Source: Fodinibius saliphilus
GTDB taxonomy: Bacteria > Bacteroidota > Rhodothermia > Balneolales > Balneolaceae
Reading direction: 5' to 3'
Length of the DNA: 64,000 nucleotides
Assembly: GCF_005869845.1 (NCBI RefSeq)
Contig: NZ_VAWF01000004.1
Location: 310,001-374,000 of the forward strand
Every line of letters begins with the position of its first letter. Positions within the stretch are counted from its first letter, which is position 1. Both the position numbers and the translations under genes were made by a program. This document shows positions 63,325 through 64,000 of this stretch, in pieces. Below the pieces are notes generated by a model. The model was not told the DNA's origin. It ran no database searches and was given only the letters and a program-made list of their open reading frames with translations.

Positions 63325-64000
63325 CTAAGTACTTTGCAGTTCCTGCTTATTTTCACCAGGATCACTTGATAATATTATCCGAATACTTGTTCCACTCCCC
63401 AACTCAGACTCATACAGTACTAGCTTCCCACGGTGGTAATCTTCAATTATACGTTGTGTAAGGCTCAATCCTAACCCCCAGCCTCTCTTTTTCGTGCTAT
63501 AGCCGGGTTTGAAAATTTCGCTGTGATACTTTTTTTCAATACCCACTCCAGTATCTTTCACATCAATATACACCTCATCACCAACCCTTTTTAGTATTAT
63601 TGACACCTGTGATTTTGCTGCTTTTGAATGAATTGCATCCATCGCATTCTTGACTAGGTTTTCCATCGCCCACTGAAACAAATCAGGATTTACCTTTGCC
63701 TGTACGCTTTCATCCAGTTTACGATAGACATCTACATTTTTTTTCAACTGGGGCAATCGTTGTTCCATATAATCTAGAACCTCTCTCAAAATGGGAGCTA
63801 ATTTATGACGCTTAAGTTCGGGCTCCGAACCAATTTTATTAAAACGTTCAGCCACTCCCCGCAATCTGGAAATATCATTATCCAACTCACTACATATCCG
63901 CTGGGTAAACGCATCATCTTTTTTTTCTTCTCTCAATAGTTCTACCCAACCATATAAACTCGATAAGGGGGTTCCCAGTTGGTGGGCAGCTTCTTTGGTC
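63325..64000 (-). CDS. Sensor histidine kinase, 5' partial
   Basis: The frame is open from 63997-63999 to the stop, so the N-terminal sensor part is outside the window. It contains the HisKA phosphoacceptor box HQLGTPLSSL (the His codon is 63982-63984), then an HATPase domain with the N box NLVKNAMDAI, G1 DTGVGI and G2 GWGLGLSL, and ends near SGTSIRIIL. A TTG at 63934-63936 is an apparent internal start but lies after the H box, so it is not the start. It signals to a response regulator not in view. Confidence 0.9.
   Translation of the reverse strand, partial: TKEAAHQLGTPLSSLYGWVELLREEKKDDAFTQRICSELDNDISRLRGVAERFNKIGSEPELKRHKLAPILREVLDYMEQRLPQLKKNVDVYRKLDESVQAKVNPDLFQWAMENLVKNAMDAIHSKAAKSQVSIILKRVGDEVYIDVKDTGVGIEKKYHSEIFKPGYSTKKRGWGLGLSLTQRIIEDYHRGKLVLYESELGSGTSIRIILSSDPGENKQELQST

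Overview
The window looks like an ordinary chromosomal segment of an aerobic Gram-negative bacterium of the Bacteroidota/Balneolota/Rhodothermota branch, most likely Balneolota. The grounds are: two large TonB-dependent receptors with carboxypeptidase-regulatory-like N-terminal domains; an LptD-like/FtsB pair; an Mla-type lipid transport operon; the order DUF3822-like gene, rsmD, coaD, which is typical of Bacteroidota and relatives; almost no Shine-Dalgarno sequences before start codons; and a promoter upstream of ftsB that fits the Bacteroidota form (TTG, 21 bases, TAnnTTTG). The DNA is moderately AT-rich. I see no phage, insertion sequence, CRISPR array, rRNA or tRNA.

Layout. 1-5430: methylmalonyl-CoA mutase subunits and the MeaB chaperone (propionate/succinyl-CoA metabolism). 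5591-10090 (minus): an acidic DUF4097-like exported protein, diadenylate cyclase cdaA, folP, a seven-iron ferredoxin and an exported NPP-type phosphodiesterase. 10240-16537 (minus): two TonB-dependent receptors with the same 20-base terminator core and the same 13-base leader motif. 16773-25254: an rSAM/selenodomain-associated transferase pair, a small outer-membrane protein, a metallo-hydrolase, a long DUF349 protein, MscS, Dps with a coiled-coil partner, and a pseudouridine synthase. 25378-31895: an S46-family peptidase homologue without its catalytic His, an SLC13/TrkA-C anion transporter, a decayed second copy of that transporter, and a SulP permease. 31911-37670: SixA-like phosphatase, MATE, MgtC, TPMT, a pseudopilin-like protein, a DUF3822-like protein, rsmD and coaD. 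37805-39870: a small accessory patch with a matrixin-type metalloprotease lipoprotein, another lipoprotein and a GC-rich micro-ORF closed by a strong terminator. 39989-45540: aspartate aminotransferase, an FmdB-like protein, a GbsR/MarR regulator, YraN, a bile-acid-type symporter and a secreted PLD-SNase-HhH fusion. 45623-57430: ftsB, lptD, ribE, ribD, a PpiD-like foldase, mlaEFD, a TrkA-type K+ channel and aroC. 57712-59722: a secreted protein of unknown function with a lipoprotein. 60219-64000: a TPR / LysM-RlpA / CPBP protease operon, an ECF sigma factor and a histidine kinase cut by the window edge.

Much of the window serves the cell envelope: outer-membrane assembly (LptD, PpiD-like), lipid trafficking (Mla), division (FtsB), peptidoglycan (LysM-RlpA) and osmotic/ion control (CdaA, MscS, RCK channel, SLC13, MgtC). 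The points most worth a second look are the secreted PLD-SNase-HhH fusion with a probably dead nuclease domain, the S46 pseudo-peptidase, the decaying transporter duplicate, the paired TonB-receptor control elements, and the pseudopilin-like/DUF3822 pair.
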